Assembly (NCBI GenBank): GCA_001899685.1
Contig: MKWG01000043.1
Coordinates: 265,930-329,929, forward strand
Length of the DNA: 64,000 nt
From: Sphingobacteriales bacterium 44-15
Lineage (GTDB): Bacteria > Bacteroidota > Bacteroidia > Chitinophagales > Chitinophagaceae
Reading direction: 5' to 3'
In this document: positions 1 to 9,097 of the stretch, in pieces
Layout: each line of letters starts with the position of its first letter
Numbering within the stretch: position 1 is the first letter of the stretch
The notes under the pieces: model-generated
The model's input: only the letters and a program-made list of their open reading frames with translations
The model's database searches: none
What the model was told of the DNA's origin: nothing
Made by a program: the position numbers and the translations under genes

Positions 1-113
1 TCGGCAGGAAGAAACTGCTTTGGGATGCTAAAAATATGAAGGTCACTAATTTTGATGAGGCCAACCAGTTTGTAAGGCGTGAATACAGGAATGGGTGGAG
101 CCTCGGTGTTTAA
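1..113 (+). CDS. Gfo/Idh/MocA family oxidoreductase, C-terminal end (partial)
   Basis: Only the last 36 codons are in the window; the frame starts at base 3 and stops with TAA at 111-113. The visible tail contains LLWDAKNMKVTN and ends in EYRNGWSLGV. From memory this tail is typical of secreted or periplasmic Gfo/Idh/MocA oxidoreductases of Bacteroidota, NAD(P)-dependent enzymes acting on sugars or sugar derivatives. The catalytic and NAD-binding parts lie upstream of the window, so substrate and start cannot be judged. A strong terminator hairpin follows 26 nt after the stop. A second, complete member of this family is at 36592-37896. Confidence 0.7.
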   Translation, partial: GRKKLLWDAKNMKVTNFDEANQFVRREYRNGWSLGV

Positions 114-138
114 AAAAGATATGGCCGTATAAAACAGC

Positions 139-175
139 AGGGATGATATTTCGCAGAAAATATCATCCCTTTTTA
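139..175 (+). terminator. Intrinsic terminator of the upstream oxidoreductase gene
   Basis: A perfect 13-bp stem (139-151 with 158-170) closes a 6-nt loop and is followed by TTTTATT on the + strand. It lies between two convergent genes, so it mainly ends the + strand transcript. Confidence 0.8.
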
Positions 176-186
176 TTGCCTTTCGA

Positions 187-221
187 CTTACCACTTATCA
201 CTTATCACTTATCACTTTATT
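187..221. repeat. 7-nt repeat array (CTTAYCM words) overlapping a gene end
   Basis: Four in-register 7-nt units (one CTTACCA, then three CTTATCA) occupy 187-214, followed by a degenerate fifth unit. The array runs into the 3' end of the heparinase-type gene: its TGA stop (198-200, minus strand) and last few codons are made of array sequence. Confidence 0.75.
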
Positions 222-2240
222 ACTCCCCATAAACGGTATGGTAAGCTCCAGCTTTTCTCCTTTTTGCTTTACGGCGATCTTTATTTCCTCCTCATTTTCG
301 GACAGCAGCTTTGCCTTGATTTTTGGCGTTTCTCCTTCGGATGGCAGCAGCAGCCAGACCAGGGTAGCGGCATTACCGATCTTTGTTTGGTAGACAGCGA
401 CGGTATTGGGTTCATATTTGTTGTACTCCGGACTGTACCAACCCTGTATCTCAGGAGTTTCCTGTCCTTTTACCAGTGTAATATCAAACTTTTGCCTGCT
501 TAGAGGTATTACTGCAAGGTTTCCCCGTTTATTGGCGGTTTTAGTGATCAGCCCCTCAAGGATCACCTTGTTATCGGGATGCCAGTGCCACAACTCCTCA
601 ATTGTTCTTGGTCTGTCGGAAACTATCCTGTCTATAACTATCCAAAATTGTCCGCGCATATACAGCACAGCGCGGGTATGCGTTGCTGCCCCGGTTATAT
701 CTGCAAAGTGGCTGAAGGAGCCGGAAGCATAATCAAATGCCGGGGTTATTTTAAAGCTGCTGTCACTCAAAGGCTGGCTGACAAGAGTTGGACCTGCACT
801 TTGACCTTTATGATCAATCAGCAGGATATTATGTCCCTGGCTGCCTCTCGCATACTTTCCGAATTTATCCGCAACGGCCCCGGTATAGGCAAAACGGCCG
901 GCGTCAACAAGCAGGTCCCTGCCATAAGCAGCAACAGAAATATGCAGTTTGTCATTGTGCTGGTGACCGCTTCCCCACGGACCGATATCAAAGAATGACC
1001 ATTGCGCGTCTGCATCAAATCCGCTACGGGATACGAAATGCCCGGCCCAGGGATAGCAATACGAAGGACCGTCGGCTGGTTGGGTTCCTGAAACGCCATT
1101 GGTGGCAATATATTCCCATCCGGGACGATCAAATTTTTTTGCGGCCGCAAGTATAAACTCACGGTCACTGCCCCTGTCGCCGTCATTGTTCAATGGCCGG
1201 TAGCCGGAAGGGCGTACCACATGTGCGAGGTAGCCGCTCATTTTTTCAAGGGTCTCATTATAATAGGCAGGCAGTTGCCGGCCGGCTTTATCACAGATCT
1301 CTTTGAAGAGCGTGAAATTGGATAAAGCCACCTGGTGATAATGCGAAGAAAGCTCGGTTTGCACGCCATCCTTATACACCTGTTCTTTCATACTGTTGGT
1401 CATAGTCTCAATAGCATAAGACATCCATTCACCCGATGCCTTGTACTCGGGGAAATAAGCGGCGACCGTTGCCAGCGCCGAGATCTCCATAGTAAGCCAG
1501 TTATTACTGCCGTGAAAGTTCCTGTTGTAATGCGCATGATCCGGGAGGCTGCTTAACATCAACAGTCCGGTAGCCGGGGAGAGATACGGATCGTTGATGA
1601 GCCCGTAAAAGATACGGGTCCAGTACTTGGCACGTGCAGCCACTTCCAGTCCCCGCCAGATAGATTCCGAAGACTTTACCGCCGGGTAAGGCATGCTTTT
1701 GATAATAAAATCGCGCAGAAAGAGGTCAATATATTTTGCATACTTAGGATTGCCTGTTTCAAAATAGGTGTTGAATACAGTGTAGAGCTGGCTGTGACGG
1801 TTAGACAGCCATGCCCATTCCCGGTCGTTGTTGGGGCCTTTATAGTACCAGTCGCGGTGGCCATCAGAGCCGTAAGCCACCTGTCCCCGGACATTCTGAA
1901 TGACAAATACATTATTGAGAATTGTATCCGATTCTGCATCAGTTTTATCTGTCTTTACCGGCGATGACCGCCTCAGGTCCGGGGCAGTATTGGAATGCCT
2001 GTAGTAGCTCAACAGGTATTTGCAGGCATCAACGATATTGCTGTCAGCGCAGGCAGTTTTCACTTTTTCCAATCCCGGCTGGTCAAGATCAAACTGCGAA
2101 AGCATTCTTTTCATTATACCGGGATAGTATTCGCATATATCTTCCACCGACACAATGTCTTTCCAGCTTTTTTGAGCGAATGTTAATTCACAGGTGGAAA
2201 GTAAAAGATATGCAAGCAGGAGCATCCTTTTTTTCAACAT
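198..2240 (-). CDS. Heparinase II/III family polysaccharide lyase
   Basis: A 680-residue protein with a signal peptide (MLKKRMLLLAYLLL..., cleavage expected after TFAQ), so periplasmic or outer-membrane. The middle contains the toroid region and the C-terminal half the Heparinase_II/III-like beta-sandwich; I read FDIGPWGSGHQHNDKLHISV as the conserved His-containing segment and RAVLYMRGQFWIVIDRI as sandwich strands. Relatives cleave uronic-acid-containing polysaccharides (heparin/heparan, alginate) by beta-elimination; the substrate cannot be read from sequence. It converges with the oxidoreductase gene at the left edge. Its final codons are written in 7-nt repeat sequence, so the C-terminal few residues probably differ from those of relatives. 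Confidence 0.85.
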   Translation of the reverse strand: MLKKRMLLLAYLLLSTCELTFAQKSWKDIVSVEDICEYYPGIMKRMLSQFDLDQPGLEKVKTACADSNIVDACKYLLSYYRHSNTAPDLRRSSPVKTDKTDAESDTILNNVFVIQNVRGQVAYGSDGHRDWYYKGPNNDREWAWLSNRHSQLYTVFNTYFETGNPKYAKYIDLFLRDFIIKSMPYPAVKSSESIWRGLEVAARAKYWTRIFYGLINDPYLSPATGLLMLSSLPDHAHYNRNFHGSNNWLTMEISALATVAAYFPEYKASGEWMSYAIETMTNSMKEQVYKDGVQTELSSHYHQVALSNFTLFKEICDKAGRQLPAYYNETLEKMSGYLAHVVRPSGYRPLNNDGDRGSDREFILAAAKKFDRPGWEYIATNGVSGTQPADGPSYCYPWAGHFVSRSGFDADAQWSFFDIGPWGSGHQHNDKLHISVAAYGRDLLVDAGRFAYTGAVADKFGKYARGSQGHNILLIDHKGQSAGPTLVSQPLSDSSFKITPAFDYASGSFSHFADITGAATHTRAVLYMRGQFWIVIDRIVSDRPRTIEELWHWHPDNKVILEGLITKTANKRGNLAVIPLSRQKFDITLVKGQETPEIQGWYSPEYNKYEPNTVAVYQTKIGNAATLVWLLLPSEGETPKIKAKLLSENEEEIKIAVKQKGEKLELTIPFMGSNKVISDK

Positions 2241-2401
2241 GGCAATTCCGATTTTTATTTAAAGTTAGGAGATCAGAAAAGATAATAGCTTAAACGACAA
2301 ATACACACCCGGGGAGAGGAAATCTTATTCTCATCCTCCCCGTCTCCTTATCTTTTCCACTACATTTGTATCCGGGCAGCAGCGCGGAGTGTTGCATTGG
2401 C

Positions 2402-2544
2402 GTGAGAGGTGAAAGGCCAAACGTGAGAAGTGAAACGATAAACGTGAAAAATGAGAAAGCCCTGAAACCTTTAACAAGGCGTGGGAAGTGAAAAGTCAAA
2501 AGTGAATTCCTTACGCCTTATACCTTATCCCTCATATTACCATC
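2402..2544. repeat. 7-nt repeat array (GTGARAN then CTTAYCM words) upstream of nnr
   Basis: Eight uninterrupted 7-nt units of the GTGAGAR/GTGAAAN type fill 2402-2457. After a short gap, four more purine-rich units (2481-2508) and then TTACGCC/TTATACC/TTATCCC-type units (2511-2531) run almost to the nnr start at 2545. This makes up about half of the 304-nt divergent region 2241-2544; I see no promoter or other feature in 2241-2401. Confidence 0.75.
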
Positions 2545-4050
2545 ATGAAAATATTTTCAGCCGCACAGATCAAAGCATGGGATGCATATACCATGGAACA
2601 TGAGCCGGTAGCTTCTGCTGACCTGATGGAGAGAGCGGCGCGACGCTGTGCAGCCTGGATGATGTCTCACACGGAAAGCGACAGGCATATCTGCATTTTT
2701 TGCGGACCGGGCAATAATGGCGGCGATGGGCTTGCAATAGCAAGACTGCTTGCAGCACAACAACGAAAAGTATCGGTTTACCTTGCCGGAACGGACGCTC
2801 ACCGCTCACCTGACAATTCCCTTAATCTTTCGCGGCTGCAGCAGGAAAAGCAGGAGACCATTTATATAAACAGTGAAAAAGATTTTCCTCCCATACCGGA
2901 AGGCAGCATCATTGTGGATGCGCTATACGGATATGGACTGAATCGTCGCCTGGAGGGTATGACTGCAGCGTTGGTAGAGCATTTAAATGCTTCAGGCAAT
3001 ACCATCATTGCGGTGGATATGCCCAGCGGTTTGTTCGCCGATCAATCGTCATCCGGCAATGCTGTCATTAAAGCCACATATACTCTCAGCTTCCAGGTAA
3101 TGAAGCTGGCTTTTCTGTTGCCTGAAAATGCTCCCTTTACCGGCAGCATACATATAATTGATATCGGGCTCGACAGCAGGTTTTATGAAAATACCCATAC
3201 TGACCTTGAGATCGTAACACCTCAGTTGATCCACTCTTTTTATAAACCCCGTCAAAAGTTTTCGCACAAAGGCAGCTATGGCAATGCAGCGCTTATAGGT
3301 GGCAGTTATGGTATGATGGGCGCCATGGTGCTGGGCGCCGGAGCCTGTCTCCGCAGCGGGGCAGGCAAACTTACCTGCTATATACCTGCCTGTGGCTACA
3401 CTATTTTGCAGTCCTCAGTACCGGAAGCAATGTGCGTTGCAGGAAATGGGGAACAGCATCTCGCAACACTTCAGTTGGAGACACGCTATGATGCCATAGC
3501 TGCAGGTCCCGGCATGGGGCAGCGGCCGGGAAGCCTTGCCGTGCTTAAGCATATACTTGATGCCAGCCCTGAAAGATCTATCATTGACGCCGACGGGTTA
3601 AACCTGCTGGCATCGCGGCCTGACTGGTATAACAGCCTGCCCGCCAATACTATACTTACCCCTCACCCCAAAGAATTTGAGCGACTCTTCGGCCCCAGCC
3701 CCGATCAATTTTCGCGGTTGCAACTGGCTTTGGAGAAAGCAAAACAATTCAATATATATATAGTCATCAAGGGCAACTATTCTTTTATAGCTACACCCGC
3801 CGGCAAAGGCTATTTCAATCCTACCGGCAACCCTGGTATGGCCACTGCCGGAAGCGGCGACGTTTTGACCGGCATATTGCTGGGATTATATGCCCAGTCT
3901 GGAGAGACCGAAAAAGTAGTGTTGACCGGGGTATACCTCCACGGGCTGGCAGGGGATAAAGCTGCAGCGGTGCAAACAGAAGAAGCCATGATATCCGGCG
4001 ACATTATAAATTATCTTCCGCAGGCATTTGCGGCCATCAAAAAAGCCTGA
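2545..4050 (+). CDS. nnr: Bifunctional NAD(P)H-hydrate epimerase / ADP-dependent NAD(P)H-hydrate dehydratase
   Basis: A 501-residue fusion that repairs damaged nicotinamide cofactors. The N-terminal YjeF_N domain (about 1-215; GPGNNGGDGLAIARLL near 52-68 and VDMPSGLFAD near 157) epimerises NAD(P)HX. The C-terminal YjeF_C/ribokinase-like domain (about 225-500; LTPHPKEFERLFG and NPTGNPGMATAGSGDVLTG) dehydrates S-NAD(P)HX using ADP. Both domains look intact and the length is normal for the bacterial fusion. Cytosolic housekeeping enzyme. Translation starts directly after a 7-nt repeat array, and I see no clear Shine-Dalgarno sequence, as is common in Bacteroidota. Confidence 0.95.
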   Translation: MKIFSAAQIKAWDAYTMEHEPVASADLMERAARRCAAWMMSHTESDRHICIFCGPGNNGGDGLAIARLLAAQQRKVSVYLAGTDAHRSPDNSLNLSRLQQEKQETIYINSEKDFPPIPEGSIIVDALYGYGLNRRLEGMTAALVEHLNASGNTIIAVDMPSGLFADQSSSGNAVIKATYTLSFQVMKLAFLLPENAPFTGSIHIIDIGLDSRFYENTHTDLEIVTPQLIHSFYKPRQKFSHKGSYGNAALIGGSYGMMGAMVLGAGACLRSGAGKLTCYIPACGYTILQSSVPEAMCVAGNGEQHLATLQLETRYDAIAAGPGMGQRPGSLAVLKHILDASPERSIIDADGLNLLASRPDWYNSLPANTILTPHPKEFERLFGPSPDQFSRLQLALEKAKQFNIYIVIKGNYSFIATPAGKGYFNPTGNPGMATAGSGDVLTGILLGLYAQSGETEKVVLTGVYLHGLAGDKAAAVQTEEAMISGDIINYLPQAFAAIKKA

Positions 4051-4088
4051 TTATTTTGACTGATGGCTTTAATTAGCATTGAATCCCC

Positions 4089-4096
4089 TATTTTTG
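4089..4096 (+). promoter_or_regulatory. Candidate -7 promoter element of hppA
   Basis: TATTTTTG matches the Bacteroidota -7 consensus TAnnTTTG and lies 36 nt upstream of the hppA ATG. No TTTG is seen at the usual -33 distance, so the call rests on the -7 box only. Confidence 0.4.
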
Positions 4097-4132
4097 CCCC
4101 CCTAAAACTTAACATACTAGAACTTAACGATT

Positions 4133-6328
4133 ATGGACAAATTGTTCTACCTCGTGCCCGTAATGGGACTCCTCGGATTACTCTATACATATCTGAAATT
4201 CAACTGGGTATCTAAGCAGGATGCCGGTTCAGACCGTATGAAAGAGATCAGCAATTATATTGCTGAAGGCGCTATGGCTTTCCTCAAAGCCGAGTGGAAG
4301 ATACTGGGTTATTTTGTAGTGATAGTAGCAATACTCCTTGGGGTAATGGCGCAGGCCAATCCTCATTCTCACTGGTCAATTGCCATTTCGTTCATAGCAG
4401 GCGCTGTATTCAGCGCAACCGCCGGCTATATCGGTATGCGGATAGCTACCAAAAGCAATGTACGCACTGCACAGGCTGCCAAAACAAGCCTGAGCAAAGC
4501 CCTGTCTGTCTCCTTCACCGGCGGCTCTGTAATGGGGCTTGGCGTAGCGGGACTGGCAGTTTTAGGCTTAGGTACCGTGTTTATCATATTATACATGCAA
4601 TTTGCGGGCGGGCTTACTGCCGGCACTCCTGAATATGCGGAGGGTATGCTCAAAGCTATAGAAGTGCTTACCGGCTTTTCGCTTGGCGCTGAAAGTATAG
4701 CATTGTTTGCACGCGTAGGCGGCGGTATCTATACCAAAGCTGCCGACGTGGGCGCCGACCTGGTAGGAAAAGTGGAAGCCGGCATTCCTGAAGACGATCC
4801 GCGCAACCCTGCAACCATAGCAGATAATGTCGGTGACAATGTAGGCGATGTGGCCGGCATGGGCGCCGACCTTTTTGGCTCTTATGTGGCAACAGTACTG
4901 GCAACCATGGTGCTGGGACAGGAAACAAAGTCGACAGATAATTTCGGCGGGCTCGCTCCGGTATTACTTCCCATGCTCATAGCCGGTGCAGGTATCCTGT
5001 TTTCCATTGTAGGCACATGGTTTGTGAAAGTGAGCGACAGCGCAGGTATCAATACCAACAATGTGCAAAAAGCGCTTAACATGGGCAACTGGGGTTCTAT
5101 TATTTTAACAGCGGTCGTTTCCATAGGACTGGTATATTACATATTACCCGAGACAATGACCCTTCGCGGGCACGACTTCACCAAATGGGGCGTGCTCGGC
5201 GCTATAGCAGTAGGATTGGTTGTAGGCGCTTTGATGTCCATCATCACCGAATACTATACGGCAATGGGCAAGCGCCCGGTGCTTTCCATTATCCAGCAGT
5301 CTTCCACCGGTCATGCTACCAATGTGATCGGGGGACTGGCGGTAGGTATGGAATCTACCTTCCTCCCTATCCTTGTGCTGGCAGGCGGAATTTACGGTTC
5401 TTATGAATTTGCAGGATTATACGGCGTGGCGATAGCAGCGGCAGGCATGATGGCCACTACTGCCATGCAGCTGGCAATAGACGCTTTTGGACCAATTGCA
5501 GATAATGCCGGCGGTATAGCGGAGATGAGTGAATTACCCAAAGAAGTAAGGGAAAAAACCGACGTGCTTGATGCTGTTGGTAACACCACTGCCGCTACAG
5601 GTAAAGGTTTTGCGATAGCTTCGGCAGCCCTCACCGCCCTGGCGCTTTTTGCGGCATTTGTTGGCGTGGCAGGTATTGAAGGCATTGATATATATAAAGC
5701 AAAAGTGCTGGCATCCCTCTTTGTGGGCGGTATGATCCCCTTTATTTTCTCCTCGCTCGCCATACGTGCAGTGGGGGAAGCAGCCATGAGCATGGTAGAA
5801 GAAGTACGTCGCCAGTTCCGCACTATTCCCGGTATTATGGAAGGCACAGGCAAGCCCGAATATGATAAATGCGTGGCAATCTCTACCGATGCCTCTATCA
5901 AAAAAATGATGCTTCCCGGCGCCATAGCTATTGTAGCGCCATTGATTATAGGCTTCTTACTTGGTCCCGAAGCGCTCGGCGGATTCCTTGCAGGCGCTAC
6001 CGTAAGCGGTGTACTGATGGGTATGTTCCAGAACAATGCCGGCGGCGCATGGGACAATGCCAAGAAATCCTTTGAAAAAGGCGTTGAGATCAACGGGCAG
6101 ATGTACTACAAAAAATCAGAGCCGCACAAAGCATCCGTAAGCGGCGATACCGTGGGAGACCCTTTTAAAGACACTTCCGGTCCTTCCATGAATATTCTTA
6201 TCAAACTTATGTCTATAGTATCGCTTGTTATCGCACCAACCCTGGCGCAGGTCTTCGGCACCAAGGCACACACCGATATGACAACACAGCGGAACATTCA
6301 AAAGACGGAGATAGTAAAGAGCAAATGA
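4133..6328 (+). CDS. hppA: Membrane-bound ion-pumping pyrophosphatase, K+-dependent type
   Basis: A 731-residue polytopic inner-membrane protein that couples pyrophosphate hydrolysis to cation export. The substrate-binding signatures [20 protein letters not shown] and [16 protein letters not shown] are intact. Ala487 and Gly490 (in [10 protein letters not shown]) are the pair typical of K+-dependent enzymes; K+-independent ones carry Lys and Thr there. Gly249 (DLFGSY) replaces the Glu found in Thermotoga Na+-PPase, a change I associate with Bacteroidota enzymes, some of which pump both Na+ and H+; ion specificity is therefore unresolved. Monocistronic: preceded by a -7-like element and followed by 7-nt repeats and a terminator. 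Confidence 0.95.
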   Translation: MDKLFYLVPVMGLLGLLYTYLKFNWVSKQDAGSDRMKEISNYIAEGAMAFLKAEWKILGYFVVIVAILLGVMAQANPHSHWSIAISFIAGAVFSATAGYIGMRIATKSNVRTAQAAKTSLSKALSVSFTGGSVMGLGVAGLAVLGLGTVFIILYMQFAGGLTAGTPEYAEGMLKAIEVLTGFSLGAESIALFARVGGGIYTKAADVGADLVGKVEAGIPEDDPRNPATIADNVGDNVGDVAGMGADLFGSYVATVLATMVLGQETKSTDNFGGLAPVLLPMLIAGAGILFSIVGTWFVKVSDSAGINTNNVQKALNMGNWGSIILTAVVSIGLVYYILPETMTLRGHDFTKWGVLGAIAVGLVVGALMSIITEYYTAMGKRPVLSIIQQSSTGHATNVIGGLAVGMESTFLPILVLAGGIYGSYEFAGLYGVAIAAAGMMATTAMQLAIDAFGPIADNAGGIAEMSELPKEVREKTDVLDAVGNTTAATGKGFAIASAALTALALFAAFVGVAGIEGIDIYKAKVLASLFVGGMIPFIFSSLAIRAVGEAAMSMVEEVRRQFRTIPGIMEGTGKPEYDKCVAISTDASIKKMMLPGAIAIVAPLIIGFLLGPEALGGFLAGATVSGVLMGMFQNNAGGAWDNAKKSFEKGVEINGQMYYKKSEPHKASVSGDTVGDPFKDTSGPSMNILIKLMSIVSLVIAPTLAQVFGTKAHTDMTTQRNIQKTEIVKSK

Positions 6329-6457
6329 GGCATAAGGAGGAAGGGATAAAGCATGATCTAAAAATATTACAGGTTACAGGCTTCAGGTAACCTCACTTTT
6401 ACCGTTTGACGTTTCCTTTACCCCTTATGCCTTCCTCCTTATACCTTACCCCTTCAT
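6329..6457. repeat. 7-nt repeat arrays directly after hppA
   Basis: Three units of the GGNNNAA type begin on the base after the hppA stop codon (6329-6349). Further blocks follow: TTACAGG-type units at 6367-6394 and six units of the CTTTACC/CCTTATN type at 6416-6457. ATAAGGAGGAAGG in the first block (6332-6344) is complementary to 6430-6442 in the last, so the region can fold back on itself. Confidence 0.7.
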
Positions 6458-6504
6458 CTTTATTGATCTATATCAACCAACATCTTTATACACTGATTTC
6501 CAGG

Positions 6505-6534
6505 GGGCAGCAATCAAATTGCTGTCCTTTTTTT
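6505..6534 (+). terminator. Intrinsic terminator downstream of hppA
   Basis: A stem of about 10 bp with one G-T pair (6505-6514 with 6518-6527) and a 3-nt loop is followed by a run of T (6528-6534). It lies 177 nt after the hppA stop. The remaining 6535-6800 is AT-rich and shows nothing I can name. Confidence 0.7.
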
Positions 6535-6800
6535 CTGCCCGGCAGCCCCTGTTCTGCTTTTCAGCGGTAAATATTTCGATAAATACTTTTATTGGTGATA
6601 TAAGATTTACTATCTTCGGCGGTAATTATTCTAAAGCCTATATCCCCTGTTACTGAAATTCCCCTTATCCTAAATTCAACGTCTTTCTGTAAAACATTTC
6701 AGGCATTCTATTTCCATTATTCAATGATAATACCGCAGCATTCATTTGCCTGCTGAGCTTATATGCAACACCGGTTATAATTGCCTAAAATCACAAAAGC

Positions 6801-8549
6801 ATGAAATGTATTTTATACCTGCTTATTGCCCTGCTTCCACTTGGGACATTGTATTCCCAGGTAACATACACAGACTACTCTTCTCCAGCAACTTGGGATG
6901 CAGCAGTAAGAGATGATGGCTCAAACGGAGGGATTACCACTGTGAATACCGTGATAACACGTATTAACGGCACGGTATATACTCATAACAACCAGACCTT
7001 TATTATAAGCGATCAAAATACCGGCTGGATCACCCAATTTAATGATCTTTTTAATATGGGGCAGGTTGGCTCCAATATAGATTATTTTGTGTACCAGGGT
7101 ACCAACGAAATTACCACTTCTAATACACTGGCGGGAAATCCCCCTTATGTGACCGGGGGTAATATTGTTTTTGACGAGGTGTATTTTAATATCGGTGGAA
7201 GCAACACCATGCACATTTCAAATATTTTACGTGCTTATACTATCGGCAATGGAGATACTTACTTTGGCACTCCTCCTGGTGGCATAACTGTAGCAAAGAC
7301 CCTGCATTTCAACAACGGGATCACTACCACCAACAGGGATTATCCCATTCGTGGCGCCATCGTTTTTGTGAACAGCGCGAATTATACCAACACTACGGCA
7401 CCTACCGATGCCCAGCACGTGGACGGGTATGTTACAGAATATAATTCTACCAATTCCTCCACAGGCGCAGCAGGTCACGGTGGAACCTTTACTTTCCCTG
7501 TCGGTAATGGCACCTCCATCTACCCGTTGCAGCGCTCGGGTACCTATGCAGATGTCGGATACCTGTTAACGGTAGGCTGGGTAGACGGGGATCCGGGCAC
7601 TACTAAAGACCTGACAGACGCTGACCCTATAACTTTCCCCCCACCCGGCGGTTCTGAAGACGGTACTATTAACTCCACAGACCAATTGGGTTCGGGTATC
7701 AACTCAGTAATCCCGGTAGGATTCTGGGACTGGCATTACCAGGATGAAGTAGATATTAATAACATTGCTACTGCTATGACGGAAGACCAGACCATTACGG
7801 TTTCTATTCCCGACCTCCAGGAATATGGCGATGTTACAGCGTCAGACTTAAGGCTTGTCGGATGGGATGCAGGTAATGGAAAATGGATTAATCTCAGCTC
7901 GCTGACTCCGGGCGCTACAGGGCTCACCAAAGGGTCTACGCTGACAGGAGTTATTGAAGGCGGCACTACTATTACTGCCCTGGCTATAGGCAGTATCAGC
8001 AGGGTGCTGCCAGTTACCTTCAGCGACTTCACAGTTAAAACAGATGGCTGTAAAGCAAAACTGCAGTGGAAAACTTCTTTTGAACAAAACAACAGCCATT
8101 TCCTGGTAGAGCACAGCACCGATGGCATCCGGTTCTCCACCATCGGCCAGGTGTCTGCAACAGGCAACAGCACTACAATACAAACATATAATTATACCGA
8201 TAATACACCTGCCGCCGGGGCAAATTATTACCGCGTTACCCAGATAGATTTTGATGGTAAGCAAAGGAGCACACCTATTGTGCTCGTAAAAATAAAATGC
8301 GATGCCTCCCCTGTAGTGAAGATATATCCCAATCCAGCCTCCAACACGCTGTATATCCAAAGCAGCAAAACCGTGATGCAGGTAAATGTTCTTAACAGCG
8401 GCGGACAGCCGGTATTGAAATATGCTCCGTCTACTCACGGCAGCGGTATATTCGACATGAATATTCAACAGCTCCCCGCCGGGATCTATATGCTGCAGAT
8501 CATCAATAAAGACGGTACTATTGATGTAAGCAAACTGATGAAAAAATAA
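6801..8549 (+). CDS. Secreted protein with type IX secretion C-terminal sorting domain
   Basis: A 582-residue protein with a signal peptide (MKCILYLLIALLPLGTLYSQ). The first 400 residues are rich in Thr, Asn and Gly with no recognised catalytic motif and look like a beta-rich surface or adhesin domain. About 405-490 resembles an Fn3-like segment (LPVTFSDFTVKTDGCKAKLQ, then YYRVTQIDFDGKQ). The end (VKIYPNPASNTLYIQS to IYMLQIINKDG, last residues LMKK) is a type A T9SS sorting domain, which implies export through the PorV-dependent type IX system. PorV and a PorW-like gene are elsewhere in this window. Function unknown. Confidence 0.8.
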   Translation: MKCILYLLIALLPLGTLYSQVTYTDYSSPATWDAAVRDDGSNGGITTVNTVITRINGTVYTHNNQTFIISDQNTGWITQFNDLFNMGQVGSNIDYFVYQGTNEITTSNTLAGNPPYVTGGNIVFDEVYFNIGGSNTMHISNILRAYTIGNGDTYFGTPPGGITVAKTLHFNNGITTTNRDYPIRGAIVFVNSANYTNTTAPTDAQHVDGYVTEYNSTNSSTGAAGHGGTFTFPVGNGTSIYPLQRSGTYADVGYLLTVGWVDGDPGTTKDLTDADPITFPPPGGSEDGTINSTDQLGSGINSVIPVGFWDWHYQDEVDINNIATAMTEDQTITVSIPDLQEYGDVTASDLRLVGWDAGNGKWINLSSLTPGATGLTKGSTLTGVIEGGTTITALAIGSISRVLPVTFSDFTVKTDGCKAKLQWKTSFEQNNSHFLVEHSTDGIRFSTIGQVSATGNSTTIQTYNYTDNTPAAGANYYRVTQIDFDGKQRSTPIVLVKIKCDASPVVKIYPNPASNTLYIQSSKTVMQVNVLNSGGQPVLKYAPSTHGSGIFDMNIQQLPAGIYMLQIINKDGTIDVSKLMKK

Positions 8550-8580
8550 AATAGCATTAAACCCACTTCAATAATTTACC

Positions 8581-8606
8581 GGAGCGGCTGAAGCCGCTCC
8601 TTTTTT
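8581..8606 (+). terminator. Intrinsic terminator after the type IX-sorted protein
   Basis: A perfect 9-bp GC-rich stem (8581-8589 with 8592-8600), 2-nt loop and six T. It separates the secreted-protein gene from the blaI-like unit. Confidence 0.85.
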
Positions 8607-8650
8607 ATGCCATATAATTTTTCTTAAAAAACGAAAATGAGTTGGACGGA

Positions 8651-8693
8651 TACGAATCAAATCGTATATTCGTTTTACGAATAAAATCGTAAA
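8651..8693 (+). promoter_or_regulatory. Double operator for the BlaI-type repressor
   Basis: Two inverted repeats with the same layout precede the repressor ATG (8695): TACGA-N6-TCGTA at 8651-8666 and TTTACGA-N6-TCGTAAA at 8674-8693. The second ends one base before the start codon. Shared half-sites and spacing are what a dimeric winged-helix repressor of the BlaI/MecI family would bind, so autoregulation is inferred. An extra partly overlapping repeat (TATTCG/CGAATA, 8667-8683) lies between them. Confidence 0.65.
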
Positions 8694-8694
8694 T

Positions 8695-9078
8695 ATGGCA
8701 CAACAAAAAAATGTAAAGCCCACAGAAAGTGAACTGGAGATCCTGCGGGTACTATGGTCGAAGGAAAGCGCTACCGTAAGAGAAGTGCATGAAGCGCTTG
8801 CCGCCAGCAAAGATGTTGGGTATACTACAACGCTTAAGCTCATGCAGATCATGCATGAAAAAGGACTTGTAAGCCGCGACGATTCTTCCAAAACACATAT
8901 CTACAAGGCACTGGTGAGCAGGGAAAAGACCCAGAAGCACCTGCTGGGCAAAATGATCGACAATCTCTTCGCCGGCTCACCGGCACAGTTGGTGATGCAG
9001 GCACTTGGCAATCATAAAACAAGCAGGGATGAGCTCGACGAAATACAGGATCTGTTAAATACGCTCAAAAAACAGTAA
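8695..9078 (+). CDS. BlaI/MecI/CopY family transcriptional repressor
   Basis: A 127-residue winged-helix repressor. The N-terminal part (PTESELEILRVLWSKESATVREVHEAL and GYTTTLKLMQIMHEKGLV, read in pieces) is the BlaI DNA-binding domain, and the C-terminal third is the helical dimerisation and cleavage region. It precedes an M56 peptidase gene by 19 nt, the normal order of blaI-blaR1 pairs, where the peptidase inactivates the repressor on signal. The double inverted repeat just upstream is its likely operator. No beta-lactamase gene is adjacent, so the regulated genes and inducer are unknown. Confidence 0.92.
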   Translation: MAQQKNVKPTESELEILRVLWSKESATVREVHEALAASKDVGYTTTLKLMQIMHEKGLVSRDDSSKTHIYKALVSREKTQKHLLGKMIDNLFAGSPAQLVMQALGNHKTSRDELDEIQDLLNTLKKQ

Positions 9079-9097
9079 GCTTCAAAACCATATACAA

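Noticed and set aside
5401..6093. Minus-strand open frame opposite hppA
   Set aside because: Antisense shadow of conserved pyrophosphatase sequence, rich in Ala, Pro and Ser with no motif.
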